From positions 1 through 64,000 of the forward strand of contig CAKKRC010000028.1 in the NCBI GenBank assembly GCA_919902495.1: a DNA stretch of 64,000 nucleotides, given 5' to 3'. This stretch comes from Nitrospiria bacterium. Lineage in GTDB: Bacteria > Nitrospirota > UBA9217. The position numbers were made by a program, and so were the translations under genes. Under the pieces are notes generated by a model. The model did not search any database. It was given only the letters and a program-made list of their open reading frames with translations, and was not told the origin of the DNA. The number at the start of each line of letters is the position of its first letter. Positions within the stretch are counted from its first letter, which is position 1. Shown here one piece after another: positions 51,139 through 59,241 of the stretch.

Positions 51139-51546
51139 ATGAGCTTTGTATGGACCGATGATCTGCTTACCCGGGTGGATGATATCGATGAACAGCATAA
51201 AGAGATATTCGTGCGGCTCAATGCTCTTCTGGATGCCTTAGCCCGGCAGAAGGGCAAAGAGGAGATCGGCGGATTCCTCGACTTTCTGGAGGAATTCGTC
51301 GCCTATCATTTTGCCGCTGAAGAGCGGGAGATGACCGGCCATAAGTATCCCGGCCTGGCCGACCACGAGAAGGAGCATGAGGAGTTCAAGAAGAGGATCT
51401 GCGCCCTGAAGCGGGACTTTAACGAATCCGGGGCAAGCACCCAGTTGGTTCTGATGACGGTGCGGTCGTCCTGCGAGTGGCTGGTCGGTCACATCAAGAA
51501 GACCGACAAGGCGATGGCAGGTTTTTTGAAGCAGAAGGCCGTATAG
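51139..51546 (+). CDS. Bacteriohemerythrin
   Basis: 135 residues. All di-iron ligands are in place: His in DEQHKEIF, His/Glu in AYHFAAEEREM, His residues in DHEKEHEEF, and His/Asp in GHIKKTDKAM. A four-helix bundle binds O2 or senses O2/NO/iron. AAGGAGG lies 6 bases before the ATG at 51139; an earlier in-frame start has no ribosome site. It is 31 bases after the UDG gene. Confidence 0.95.
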   Translation: MSFVWTDDLLTRVDDIDEQHKEIFVRLNALLDALARQKGKEEIGGFLDFLEEFVAYHFAAEEREMTGHKYPGLADHEKEHEEFKKRICALKRDFNESGASTQLVLMTVRSSCEWLVGHIKKTDKAMAGFLKQKAV

Positions 51547-51583
51547 ATCTGACAGATGCCGTCGCGGGATGCAGCAACGGTGT

Positions 51584-52360
51584 TCAAAAGCGCTTCTTGC
51601 TCTGCGGATCCAAGGCAGAGATCATTTGTGCCAAAGCGTCCCGAAGAACGCTGATCTCGTCCTTGGTGCCTATGAAGGGAAGGGTGGTTCCCGCCTCGCC
51701 GGCGGTCAGTTTCTCGACCGCCTGGGTCATCGAACGGAGCGGCCGTATGACAACGACGGTGAGGATGCTGTACACGGCGATGCAGATCGCGGCCGCCAGC
51801 ACGATGATGAGCGCGATGACCTGTATCGTTGTCGCACGGATGGCATCTTTCACCGTATCCATCTTGAAATACGCCTCGATCACGCCTTCGGTCTTTCCGT
51901 CAATGACGACCGGCACGTAGACTTCCATCAGCTGACGATACCCGTGGAGCTCAATGTTCGCTTTTTCGGTCTGTGGCGGTTTGATGACGGACAGGACCCT
52001 GCTGTCGAGCAGCGATTGCCGGTAGTTCGAACTGTCGGTTTTCGTGCCGATATCCGCGGCGGTCGTGGAGTAGATGATGTCGAACTTGGCGTTGAAGATC
52101 TTGACCTTCAGGATCTCCGGCGTCCGCACCAGCCGGAGGAAACTCTCGAAGGCCGTTTTCTGCCGCTGAAAGTCCTGGTCCCGGAAATTCTCGACCGTGA
52201 GCCCTTCCCGGATCTTTGCCGCGACATGCTCCGCGGTCATCGCCTGGGCGCGCTGGAGCGCTTCCTGTTCGATGTGATCGGCTACGAAGTAGGCCGTGAG
52301 CAGGGACATTGCTGCGGCGATGAGGATGATGGGAAGAAGCAGCTTCATGCGAAGTTTCAT
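51584..52360 (-). CDS. Membrane sensor with HAMP domain and no output domain
   Basis: 258 residues. A membrane helix (residues 6-28), an extracytoplasmic sensor of about 130 residues (with FRDQDFQRQK and YVPVVIDGKTEGVIEAYF, Cache-like), a second helix (178-202) and a HAMP domain (203-255). It stops after HAMP with SKKRF. No kinase, cyclase or methyl-accepting domain follows, and no frameshift joins it to downstream sequence. It may be a truncated receptor or act through a partner. Confidence 0.82.
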   Translation of the reverse strand: MKLRMKLLLPIILIAAAMSLLTAYFVADHIEQEALQRAQAMTAEHVAAKIREGLTVENFRDQDFQRQKTAFESFLRLVRTPEILKVKIFNAKFDIIYSTTAADIGTKTDSSNYRQSLLDSRVLSVIKPPQTEKANIELHGYRQLMEVYVPVVIDGKTEGVIEAYFKMDTVKDAIRATTIQVIALIIVLAAAICIAVYSILTVVVIRPLRSMTQAVEKLTAGEAGTTLPFIGTKDEISVLRDALAQMISALDPQSKKRF

Positions 52361-52450
52361 GGGGCCTCCTTGTTGGACAGATGCAGGACGGCTGTCGGCC
52401 GTCTGTTCCTTTATGATAGCGTATGGACGGAATTTGTCAAGGAAGCCGGC

Positions 52451-53344
52451 TCATCGCCTCGCAGACAATGTTACGGCGGTGAGGGCGTGCATCGGTCCGA
52501 CAGCTTTTAACCTATCGAGTTGCTGGTCGCTCCAGACGAAGAAAGATCCGGCGAAGGCGAGGGAGTTCAAGGAAATGTCCTCAATATGCTCCCGTGACCA
52601 CGGGACGAGGAGCATCCACTCGCGCGTGACGATAAAACAGTAAGGCTGTGATTGGCGGGTGAGGGGCGACGTACCGGGAGCGTTCATGCCGACGCTCTTG
52701 AGCATGGCGGTGTAGAGCTCGAACGTTTCAATGGCCGCTTCGCGGGGCGTGTCTGCAATATTCGGCCTGAGCCTCACATAGGAGTGGAGGAAGGAAAAGG
52801 CGGGAATGGTTCCGGGTGCGGCGATCTGGCCCAGTCCCTGCAAGAGGGGGGCTATGGGCACCGGCGGTCCCGCAGGCGCCAGGGGAAGCGGCACCATTTG
52901 GAGATGTTTGTGCTGCTGGCTGGCGCCCGCTTCCCGGCCTCCATTGTAAAAGCCCAGGCCGTCATACTCGGCCATGCAGAGCCAGAGCGCTTCGAGGTCC
53001 AGCAGCGTGAGGAGTGAATCCTGGTCCTCGAAGTGACGGGTGACGATGAGCAGGTGATGGTCCACGACGTTGAACTTGTTCAGGACCGCGACATGGGTAT
53101 CGGTTATGTCCGCGACGGTAAGGTCCTGTTCGGGCGGGAGGAAGGGGTCCAAGTCCTGTTTCGTTCGAGCCACCGACTTTTCCCGGAGGGACGCCAGCAC
53201 GCGGACGAAGAACCGCACGCCGCCGTCCTCGATAAAGGCGTGGACGGTCGGGAAGGAACGGAGCGCGCCCGAGGTGAGCGCATGCTCCGTGGTCCTGACC
53301 ACGCGGTGCCAGAGAGTACCTTTTTCCAGAGGCTTGATCCCCAT
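52451..53344 (-). CDS. ATP adenylyltransferase (Ap4A phosphorylase-like)
   Basis: 297 residues, HIT-superfamily fold with the catalytic QQHKHLQMVPLPL motif and NKFNVVDHHLLIVTRHFEDQ upstream, as in Apa1/Apa2 proteins. GLGFYNGGREAGASQQHKHL runs directly to the His triad (shown in part). It would split diadenosine tetraphosphate into ADP and ATP by phosphorolysis or the reverse. Full length. No partner gene is evident; a short gap separates it from the HAMP protein downstream. Confidence 0.88.
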   Translation of the reverse strand: MGIKPLEKGTLWHRVVRTTEHALTSGALRSFPTVHAFIEDGGVRFFVRVLASLREKSVARTKQDLDPFLPPEQDLTVADITDTHVAVLNKFNVVDHHLLIVTRHFEDQDSLLTLLDLEALWLCMAEYDGLGFYNGGREAGASQQHKHLQMVPLPLAPAGPPVPIAPLLQGLGQIAAPGTIPAFSFLHSYVRLRPNIADTPREAAIETFELYTAMLKSVGMNAPGTSPLTRQSQPYCFIVTREWMLLVPWSREHIEDISLNSLAFAGSFFVWSDQQLDRLKAVGPMHALTAVTLSARR

Positions 53345-53503
53345 AACGCGAAAGCATTATAGCATAGACGAAGCATAATAGAAAACCTCCCCCGGGGGTC
53401 AATCCTGTCGGCAGACTGCGGATCGTATGACCTGTATCATAACGCCGGCTGTCCATCCGTCCTATACTACGATCATAATAAACTTATGACAGAGGAGGGC
53501 GTT

Positions 53504-53725
53504 ATGAAGGAACTCAATGTTACGACCATCGTTCCGAGGGACCGGCATCCGCTGATCTTCAAGACCTTCGATGATATGGAGAAAGGCGGGGCGTTCATTT
53601 TGGTCAACGACCACGATCCCAAGCCGCTCTACTATTCGTTCCTGCACGAACGGGAGGGACAGTTCGGATGGGAATATCTTGTCGAGGGGCCCGAGGAATG
53701 GAAGGTCAGGATATCGAAGAAGTGA
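53504..53725 (+). CDS. DUF2249-like small protein
   Basis: 73 residues. The pattern VTTIVPRDRHPLIFKTFDDM, then FILVNDHDPKPLYYSF and a Trp-Glu near the end (FGWEYLVEGPEEWKVRI), is the DUF2249 fold (TusA-like). GAGGAGGG lies before this ATG, so an in-frame start 18 bases earlier is less likely. DUF2249 proteins occur beside hemerythrin and nitrite/NO enzymes, and a hemerythrin is 2 kb away. Function unknown. Confidence 0.82.
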   Translation: MKELNVTTIVPRDRHPLIFKTFDDMEKGGAFILVNDHDPKPLYYSFLHEREGQFGWEYLVEGPEEWKVRISKK

Positions 53726-53810
53726 ACGCGCATATCAATGCTGGTTCATTCGCATAAAGTTGAAAAGGCAAGGGCGGACCACAGAAACAAAGGCTCGGAT
53801 GAAGAACTCA

Positions 53811-53901
53811 TCCACAGATTTCGCAGATTGACACAGATTTAGTCTTTAAACACGATTCAGGGCAGTCGCTTTAATCTGCGTAATCTGTGAAATCTGCGGA
53901 C
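53811..53901. repeat. CACAGATTTCGCAGATTGAC palindromic repeat
   Basis: TCCACAGATTTCGCAGATTG at the left and AATCTGCGTAATCTGTGAAA then TCTGCGGA at the right, with 9-bp spacing of CAGATT units. Confidence 0.78.
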
Positions 53902-54013
53902 GAATCTCAGTCTTTCTCTGTTCTTGTTTGTAAGGCTTTTTTCAACTGAAATACGATAGACCCTCAATACTGCCGTGATGTGACTTTCGATCCAGGAGGA
54001 ATGCTAACGACCG

Positions 54014-54193
54014 ATGGTGCCGAATATCGATTATAGCCTGTGCGAGGGGTGCGGCGGATGCGCCGAGGCCTATCCCCGGTTCTTTGAGATGCGCGATGAG
54101 AAGGCCTGGGTCATCAATGCTGCGGAGTTCGACGCGGAAAAGGACAAAGGTGTTTTAACGATCTGTCCCTATTATGCCATTTCGATCGAGTAG
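54014..54193 (+). CDS. Small single-cluster [4Fe-4S] ferredoxin
   Basis: 59 residues, below the length of routine gene calls. It reads MVPNIDYSLCEGCGGCAEAY, then FFEMRDEKAWVIN, and ends TICPYYAISIE. The cluster ligands are Cys10, Cys13, Cys16 and the Cys of ICP, the usual CxxCxxC ... CP arrangement of a single [4Fe-4S] ferredoxin; the Cys of a second cluster is replaced by Tyr (AYP). AGGAGG lies about 15 bases upstream, which is long. It should carry electrons at low potential in the cytoplasm. Confidence 0.8.
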   Translation: MVPNIDYSLCEGCGGCAEAYPRFFEMRDEKAWVINAAEFDAEKDKGVLTICPYYAISIE

Positions 54194-54301
54194 CCGCGGG
54201 GTGCGGGAGCACGGAAGATGCGCATTTGCGGAGCTGCGTAATTCTTTGTGTGCCGTGTCATACGAATGCCGAATGAACCGCTATCGGCAGTGCTCGTTCA
54301 C

Positions 54302-55264
54302 CTACCGGGCATCAACTGCAGCCCGGTTCTCTCCAACCTCAGCATCCATCGCATTACTGTTGATCCCCATTTTCACTTCCCATAGCCTTTTTGCCAATGC
54401 ATCGAGAAGGTCGTTATGCTCGACCGTTTCCCGCCACTGCGACGGGATGCCTTCGATGCCGTAACAGGCGCCGGCGATCGCGCCGGTCATCGCCCCGATC
54501 GTGTCCGCGTCACCGCCGAGGCTCACTGCATAGATCACCGCGCTCTTGAAATCGCGATGGGACAGAAAGGCATAGATGGCCGTCGGGACCGAATCGAGGC
54601 AGGAGGTCCCGGTCCCGAGCTTCGCCACGACATCCTCCCGCGATGCGCCGTTTTCGATGAACCCGATGATCGTCTTCAGCTTTTCCTGGTAGGGCCCCGG
54701 CTTGGCGAACATGCGGAGCGTGCCGAGGAAATCAGTAATGCTCAAATTCCCGGGTTCGGCGAGCGTTGCCAGAGCAACGGCACAGGCCTGGAGCGCCGCG
54801 CCTTCCAGTCCCCATTCGTGACTATGGGTGATGCCGGCGCTGTGATAGGCGATGTCACGGAGCATCCGGGGGTCGTCATGGTACAGCAGACCCACGGGGG
54901 CCACCCGCATGGCAGCTCCGTTGCCAAAGGACCCTTCCGCGTAGAGGTCCCGGTCGATCATCCCGAAGCCCAGCTTGCCGTTCCGCATCAGGCGGAACAC
55001 GCGGGTGATCGTGTGGCCGTAACGCCTCCACGGCTCCTGTTCGTATTTCTTGAGGAACAGTTCGGCCATGTGCCAGTAATGGAAGTCCCTGCATTCGGCG
55101 AGGGATTCCGCCACTGCGATGGTCATGGCGGTGTTCTCGGTGTACCGCGGGGCCAGGTCGGCAACCTCAGCGAACTCCGGGGACCCTTCGCGCCGGGCGC
55201 CGAGCGAGTCGCCAACAGCAGTACCGATGAGACATCCGGCGAATTTCGAAAGCATTGTATCCAT
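54302..55264 (-). CDS. ADP-ribosylglycohydrolase family protein
   Basis: About 320 residues (ATG at 55264 or 55255). The fold landmarks are GCLIGTAVGDSLGARREGS, FGNGAAMRVAPVGLLY and the C-terminal metal site GGDADTIGAMTGAIAGACYG. The first metal motif, normally T-D-D-T, reads TENTAM here, so one Asp pair is replaced by Glu-Asn. If active, it removes ADP-ribose from proteins or small molecules; DraG of nitrogenase control is one relative. No draT or nif gene is in the window. Confidence 0.88.
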   Translation of the reverse strand: MDTMLSKFAGCLIGTAVGDSLGARREGSPEFAEVADLAPRYTENTAMTIAVAESLAECRDFHYWHMAELFLKKYEQEPWRRYGHTITRVFRLMRNGKLGFGMIDRDLYAEGSFGNGAAMRVAPVGLLYHDDPRMLRDIAYHSAGITHSHEWGLEGAALQACAVALATLAEPGNLSITDFLGTLRMFAKPGPYQEKLKTIIGFIENGASREDVVAKLGTGTSCLDSVPTAIYAFLSHRDFKSAVIYAVSLGGDADTIGAMTGAIAGACYGIEGIPSQWRETVEHNDLLDALAKRLWEVKMGINSNAMDAEVGENRAAVDAR

Positions 55265-55426
55265 ACAATTGGGGTCTGTTGCCGCAGAGAATGCGGGGTT
55301 CAATGCGTGCCTTTATCCGTTTAACTAGTGTTAGTATAGCGGGAAATAACGGGACATGCAAGTTGTTGCAGAGGGAACGCAAGGAGATCCGTCCGGATCG
55401 TGCGGGCCCTGTATGCAGAGGATCTG

Positions 55427-57553
55427 TTACCGGACGATCTGGCCGATCAAGTCGTCCCGGGACATCTCGAAGAGGAACTTCGGCGGGGTGAACCGCTCAC
55501 CATACTTTGTCGCGTAGATCTCGAGCTGCTCGACGATGTACTTCGCTCCCAGTTTCTCCGCGTATCTCATCAGGCCGCCGCGGAAAGGCGGGAAGCCGAT
55601 GCCGAAAATGAGCGCCGCGTCCAGATGATCGACGCGGTCGATGATCTTGTCTTCCAGGCACAGGGCGGCTTCCTTGATCATCAGGAACACCGCCCGCTCT
55701 ACGATCTCCTGCTCCGGCACGGGTCTACGAGCACCCCCGCGCTTCCCTGCCATCGCTGCCACCAGGGGATTCTGCTTGCCGCGCTTCCCGCCGGAATAGA
55801 GATAGAACCCCTTGCCGTTCTTTTTGCCCAGATACCCTTCCTTATATAGGTCTTCGAGGAGTTGGGACTGCTTGATCCGCGCACCCAGACCCAGATGCAG
55901 GATGCCGGATACCTTGTGGCTGATATCGATGCCGATCTCGTCCAGCAAGATGAAGGCGCCCATGGGCATGCCGAACCGGAGGAGCGCCTGGTCGATCTCA
56001 TCGATCCCGCTCCCTTCCTCCAGCATGGCGAGCGCCTCGCCCAGGTAGGGCATGAGGATCCGGTTCACCAGGAACCCCGGCCCGTCGTTCACGACCACGG
56101 GGAGCTTGCCGAGCCTCCGGGAAAGCCCGGCTATGGCGGCGACGGTTCCCGTCGAAGTCCGATCTCCTTTCACGACCTCCACCAACGGCATCTTTTCCAC
56201 GGGATTGAAGAAATGCATGCCCACCACCAGCTCCGGCCGCCTTGCTTCGGATGCCAGCCCGGTGATGGAAAGGGAAGAGGTGTTCGAAGCAAAAATTGCA
56301 TGATCCTTTGCTACTAGCTCGAAATCCCGGAGCACGGCCTTCTTGACCTCCATGTTCTCAACGACGGCTTCGACCGCGAGGTCCGCGGCGCTGAATCCGC
56401 TGGCGTCGGTCGCCCCCGTGATCCTGTCCATGCCGTCCCGGGCCTGGAGGGGATCAAGGATGCCTTTCTTCGATCGTTTCCGGAATATCCCGTCAGCCGT
56501 ACGGAACCCCATGGATAGGGCTTTCGGCGTGACATCCTTCATGCGGACCGTGATGCCTTTTTCAGCGAAGAGCTGGGCTATGCCGCCGCCCATGATCCCG
56601 GCCCCGATGACGCTTGCATGGGTAACGGAGAACTGAGATGGAGAAGAGTCCTTCTTCAGCGACTCGTTCAGGTAGAAGACGTTGATGAGATTCTTCGAAA
56701 CCTCAGAGACGACGAGACTGCCGAGCGTCCGGGCCTCATGCTCGTAGCCTGCGGAAAGGCCGCGGGACAGGCCGAAGCGTACGGCTTCCAGTGCTGCAAG
56801 CGGAGCGGGATAGTTCCCCCGGGTCTCTTTGAGCACGCTCTTCCGCGCGGTCCGGTAGACAAGGGCCCGTGTCAGGGGATTGCTTTCGAGGAGCCTGATG
56901 AAGAGCGGTCTTTTCGCGCGGATGGCCGTCGGCCGCGGCTTGCCGATCGCCTGTTTCGCCGTCTGCACGGCGACGTCCAGAAGCGTTTCCTTGTATGTCA
57001 CTTCGTCGGCCAGGCCGATCTTCTTTGCTTTTTTCGCGTAGATGTTCTTGCCCGGCAGGATCATTTCGAGGGCATTCGAGAGCCCGACGAGCCGCGGGAG
57101 CCGCTGGGTGCCGCCGAAACCCGGGATGATGCCGATCTTCACCTCGGGAGGTCCGAGGACCGTCCTCGGATCGTTGCTGATCACGCGATGGGAGCAGGCC
57201 AGGGCGAGCTCCAGGCCGCCGCCCAGACAGGGGCCGTGGATGGCAGCGACGGTCGGGAAGGGAAGCGCTTCGAGCTTGTTCATGACCGACTGGCCCTTCC
57301 TGCTTAACTCCTCGCCCTTGTTCGCGTCGGCGATGTCCCGGATCTCGGCGATATCGGCGCCGGCAATGAAGATATCGGGTTTGCCGCTCCTGATGACGAG
57401 CGCTTTGATCGTATGATCCGCGGCGATCCCGTCGAGGAGCCGGTCCAGCTCGCTCATCACCGCGGTGGTGAGCTTGTTGACCTTCTCGCCCGGCAGGTCG
57501 AAGGTCAGGACGGCGATGCCGTCTTTCTCTATTTCATAGTGGAACGCTGACAT
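55427..57553 (-). CDS. fadJ: Fatty-acid oxidation complex alpha subunit (enoyl-CoA hydratase / 3-hydroxyacyl-CoA dehydrogenase)
   Basis: 708 residues. Residues 1-190 are a crotonase domain (SGKPDIFIAGADIAEI, HGPCLGGGLELALACSHRVI, GIIPGFGGTQRLPRL). From about 310 is a 3-hydroxyacyl-CoA dehydrogenase with GAGIMGGGIAQLFAEKG and the NPVEKMPLVEVV and NDGPGFLVNRILMPYLGEA motifs. Full length for FadB/FadJ. It hydrates enoyl-CoA and oxidises the 3-hydroxy product. The thiolase and acyl-CoA ligase genes on the same strand complete the set; no acyl-CoA dehydrogenase is in the window. Confidence 0.95.
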   Translation of the reverse strand: MSAFHYEIEKDGIAVLTFDLPGEKVNKLTTAVMSELDRLLDGIAADHTIKALVIRSGKPDIFIAGADIAEIRDIADANKGEELSRKGQSVMNKLEALPFPTVAAIHGPCLGGGLELALACSHRVISNDPRTVLGPPEVKIGIIPGFGGTQRLPRLVGLSNALEMILPGKNIYAKKAKKIGLADEVTYKETLLDVAVQTAKQAIGKPRPTAIRAKRPLFIRLLESNPLTRALVYRTARKSVLKETRGNYPAPLAALEAVRFGLSRGLSAGYEHEARTLGSLVVSEVSKNLINVFYLNESLKKDSSPSQFSVTHASVIGAGIMGGGIAQLFAEKGITVRMKDVTPKALSMGFRTADGIFRKRSKKGILDPLQARDGMDRITGATDASGFSAADLAVEAVVENMEVKKAVLRDFELVAKDHAIFASNTSSLSITGLASEARRPELVVGMHFFNPVEKMPLVEVVKGDRTSTGTVAAIAGLSRRLGKLPVVVNDGPGFLVNRILMPYLGEALAMLEEGSGIDEIDQALLRFGMPMGAFILLDEIGIDISHKVSGILHLGLGARIKQSQLLEDLYKEGYLGKKNGKGFYLYSGGKRGKQNPLVAAMAGKRGGARRPVPEQEIVERAVFLMIKEAALCLEDKIIDRVDHLDAALIFGIGFPPFRGGLMRYAEKLGAKYIVEQLEIYATKYGERFTPPKFLFEMSRDDLIGQIVR

Positions 57554-57599
57554 TGGAAACCCTCACTCAGAACCAACAATAGTATACTTAAAAGAGATA

Positions 57600-57770
57600 T
57601 TTACCGCAGAGTTCGCAGAGATCGCTGAGAAAACAGAAGAAAAAAACACTTCTATTAAACAGGTTGCACTTTGCGGTGAGCCGCTTTAATTACTTCTCTT
57701 ATAAAAAGAACTTACTCTGCGTTCTCAGCGATCTCGCCTGGAGGCGCCTACTTTTGGCTGCGGTGAAAAT
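57600..57770. repeat. 9-bp-period palindromic repeat with core module
   Basis: Left arm TTTACCGCAGAG-TTCGCAGAG-ATCGCTGAG; right arm CTCTGCG-TTCTCAGCGATC, then CGCCTGGAGGCG and GCGCCTACTTTTGGCTGCGG. The ends TTTACCGCAG / CTGCGGTGAAA are inverted. Confidence 0.82.
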
Positions 57771-57777
57771 TGTCGTT

Positions 57778-59061
57778 TCACGATCTTTCCACGATCATCG
57801 TCCCGCCCTGGCCGCCGCCGATGCACAGAGAGGCGAGTCCGGTGGAGAGCCCCCGCCGCTCCATTTCCTTGAGCAGCGTGATCACGATGCGGAGGCCCGA
57901 CGATCCGACCGGGTGACCCAGGGCGATGGCGCCGCCGTTCACGTTCAGGATGTCCCGCCGCAGTTCGCCGATGGGATCCTCGCCCGGCAGGTGTTTGTGG
58001 AAGAACTCCTTCGATGCAGCCGCTTTTTCGCAGGCGATCGTCTGGGCGGCGAAGGCCTCGTTCAGCTCGATGAGCTCGATGTCCGAAAGCTTCATGCCCG
58101 CCAGTTTCAGCGCTTTGTGCGTTGAGAATACCGGGCCGAGCCCCATCCGTGACGGGTCGTTTCCCGCAAAGGCGAAGGCCCTGATCCGCCCCAGGGGTCT
58201 GTGCCTCAGTTCCTTCGCCCGCTCAGCGCTCATAATGAGAGCTGCTGCCCCGCCATCGGTGATGGGCGACGAGTTCCCCGGTGTTACCGTGCCGTACTTC
58301 CGGTCGAAATAGGGCTTGAGCCGGGCCAGGTCATCCATGGTCTGATGCTTGCGGGGGCCGATATCCTCTTCGACCGGCTCGAACTTCGGCGGAACGTACA
58401 CGGGGGCGATCTCGTTCCTGAACTTGCCGGCTTCGTTCGCCGCCGCCCATTTCTGGTGGCTCCAGAGGGAGAACTCGTCCTGCTCCCGCCGGGTAATGCC
58501 GAAGTCCCGGGCAAGGTTTTCGGCGGTCTGTCCCATGTTCAGTCCCGAGATAGGGTCCGTAAGGCCCAGGGTGAGCCCTGGCACCGGCACCAGGTCCTTC
58601 GGCCTGATGGAGAGCGCCGCCGCGGCCTTTCCCCATACGGATTTCGACCTGCCGATACTGGTAAATATCTCTTTCAGCCGTTTCGTCGTATAGAATCCGA
58701 AATTGGACATGGATTCCACCCCGGCGACGAGAACGGTGTCTGAAAGCCCCGCCGCGATCTGCGCGTAACCGCTTGCGATCGCCTGCATTCCCGACGCGCA
58801 ATTGCGCTGCACGCTGTATGCGGGAACGCGCCGGGGGATGCCGGCGCGGAGCGCGATGACCCGGCCGATATTGGCGACCTCTGCCGGCATGCCGGCGTTG
58901 CCCACGATCACCTCGTCCACCCGCTCCGGGTCGATGCCGGTCCTGGCCACGATCTCCTTAATAACGAAGGTACCCAGCGCGTCTGCGGACAGTTCCTTCA
59001 GTGCCGTACCGGCCTTGGCGTAGGGTGTCCGGATCCCGTCTATGATGACGATGTCTTTCAT
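57778..59061 (-). CDS. fadI: Acetyl-CoA C-acyltransferase (thiolase)
   Basis: 427 residues. Active-site motifs are NCASGMQAIASG (nucleophile Cys), GHPVGSSGLRIV (His) and CIGGGQGGTMIVE (second Cys). It cleaves 3-ketoacyl-CoA to acetyl-CoA. It is separated from fadJ and fadD by closely related palindromic repeats, so all three may form one transcript. Confidence 0.95.
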   Translation of the reverse strand: MKDIVIIDGIRTPYAKAGTALKELSADALGTFVIKEIVARTGIDPERVDEVIVGNAGMPAEVANIGRVIALRAGIPRRVPAYSVQRNCASGMQAIASGYAQIAAGLSDTVLVAGVESMSNFGFYTTKRLKEIFTSIGRSKSVWGKAAAALSIRPKDLVPVPGLTLGLTDPISGLNMGQTAENLARDFGITRREQDEFSLWSHQKWAAANEAGKFRNEIAPVYVPPKFEPVEEDIGPRKHQTMDDLARLKPYFDRKYGTVTPGNSSPITDGGAAALIMSAERAKELRHRPLGRIRAFAFAGNDPSRMGLGPVFSTHKALKLAGMKLSDIELIELNEAFAAQTIACEKAAASKEFFHKHLPGEDPIGELRRDILNVNGGAIALGHPVGSSGLRIVITLLKEMERRGLSTGLASLCIGGGQGGTMIVERS

Positions 59062-59117
59062 AATATTATTTTACCTCTTAACCACTGATGAACACTGATA
59101 AGACCTTGATGCAACAG

Positions 59118-59236
59118 TATTTTACCGCAGAGGACGCAGAGCTCGCGGAGAAACGGCCAATAATGTTTTCATTCAGGACGGCCTCTGCGGTCTCAGCGAT
59201 CTCGCCTGGAGGCGCCTACTTTTGGCTGCGGTAAAA
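59118..59236. repeat. 9-bp-period palindromic repeat with core module
   Basis: Left arm TTTTACCGCAGAG-GACGCAGAG-CTCGCGGAG; right arm CTCTGCG-GTCTCAGCGATC, CGCCTGGAGGCG and GCGCCTACTTTTGGCTGCGG. Terminal TTTTACCGCAG / CTGCGGTAAAA is a perfect 11-bp inverted repeat. Confidence 0.85.
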
Positions 59237-59241
59237 AAGAT

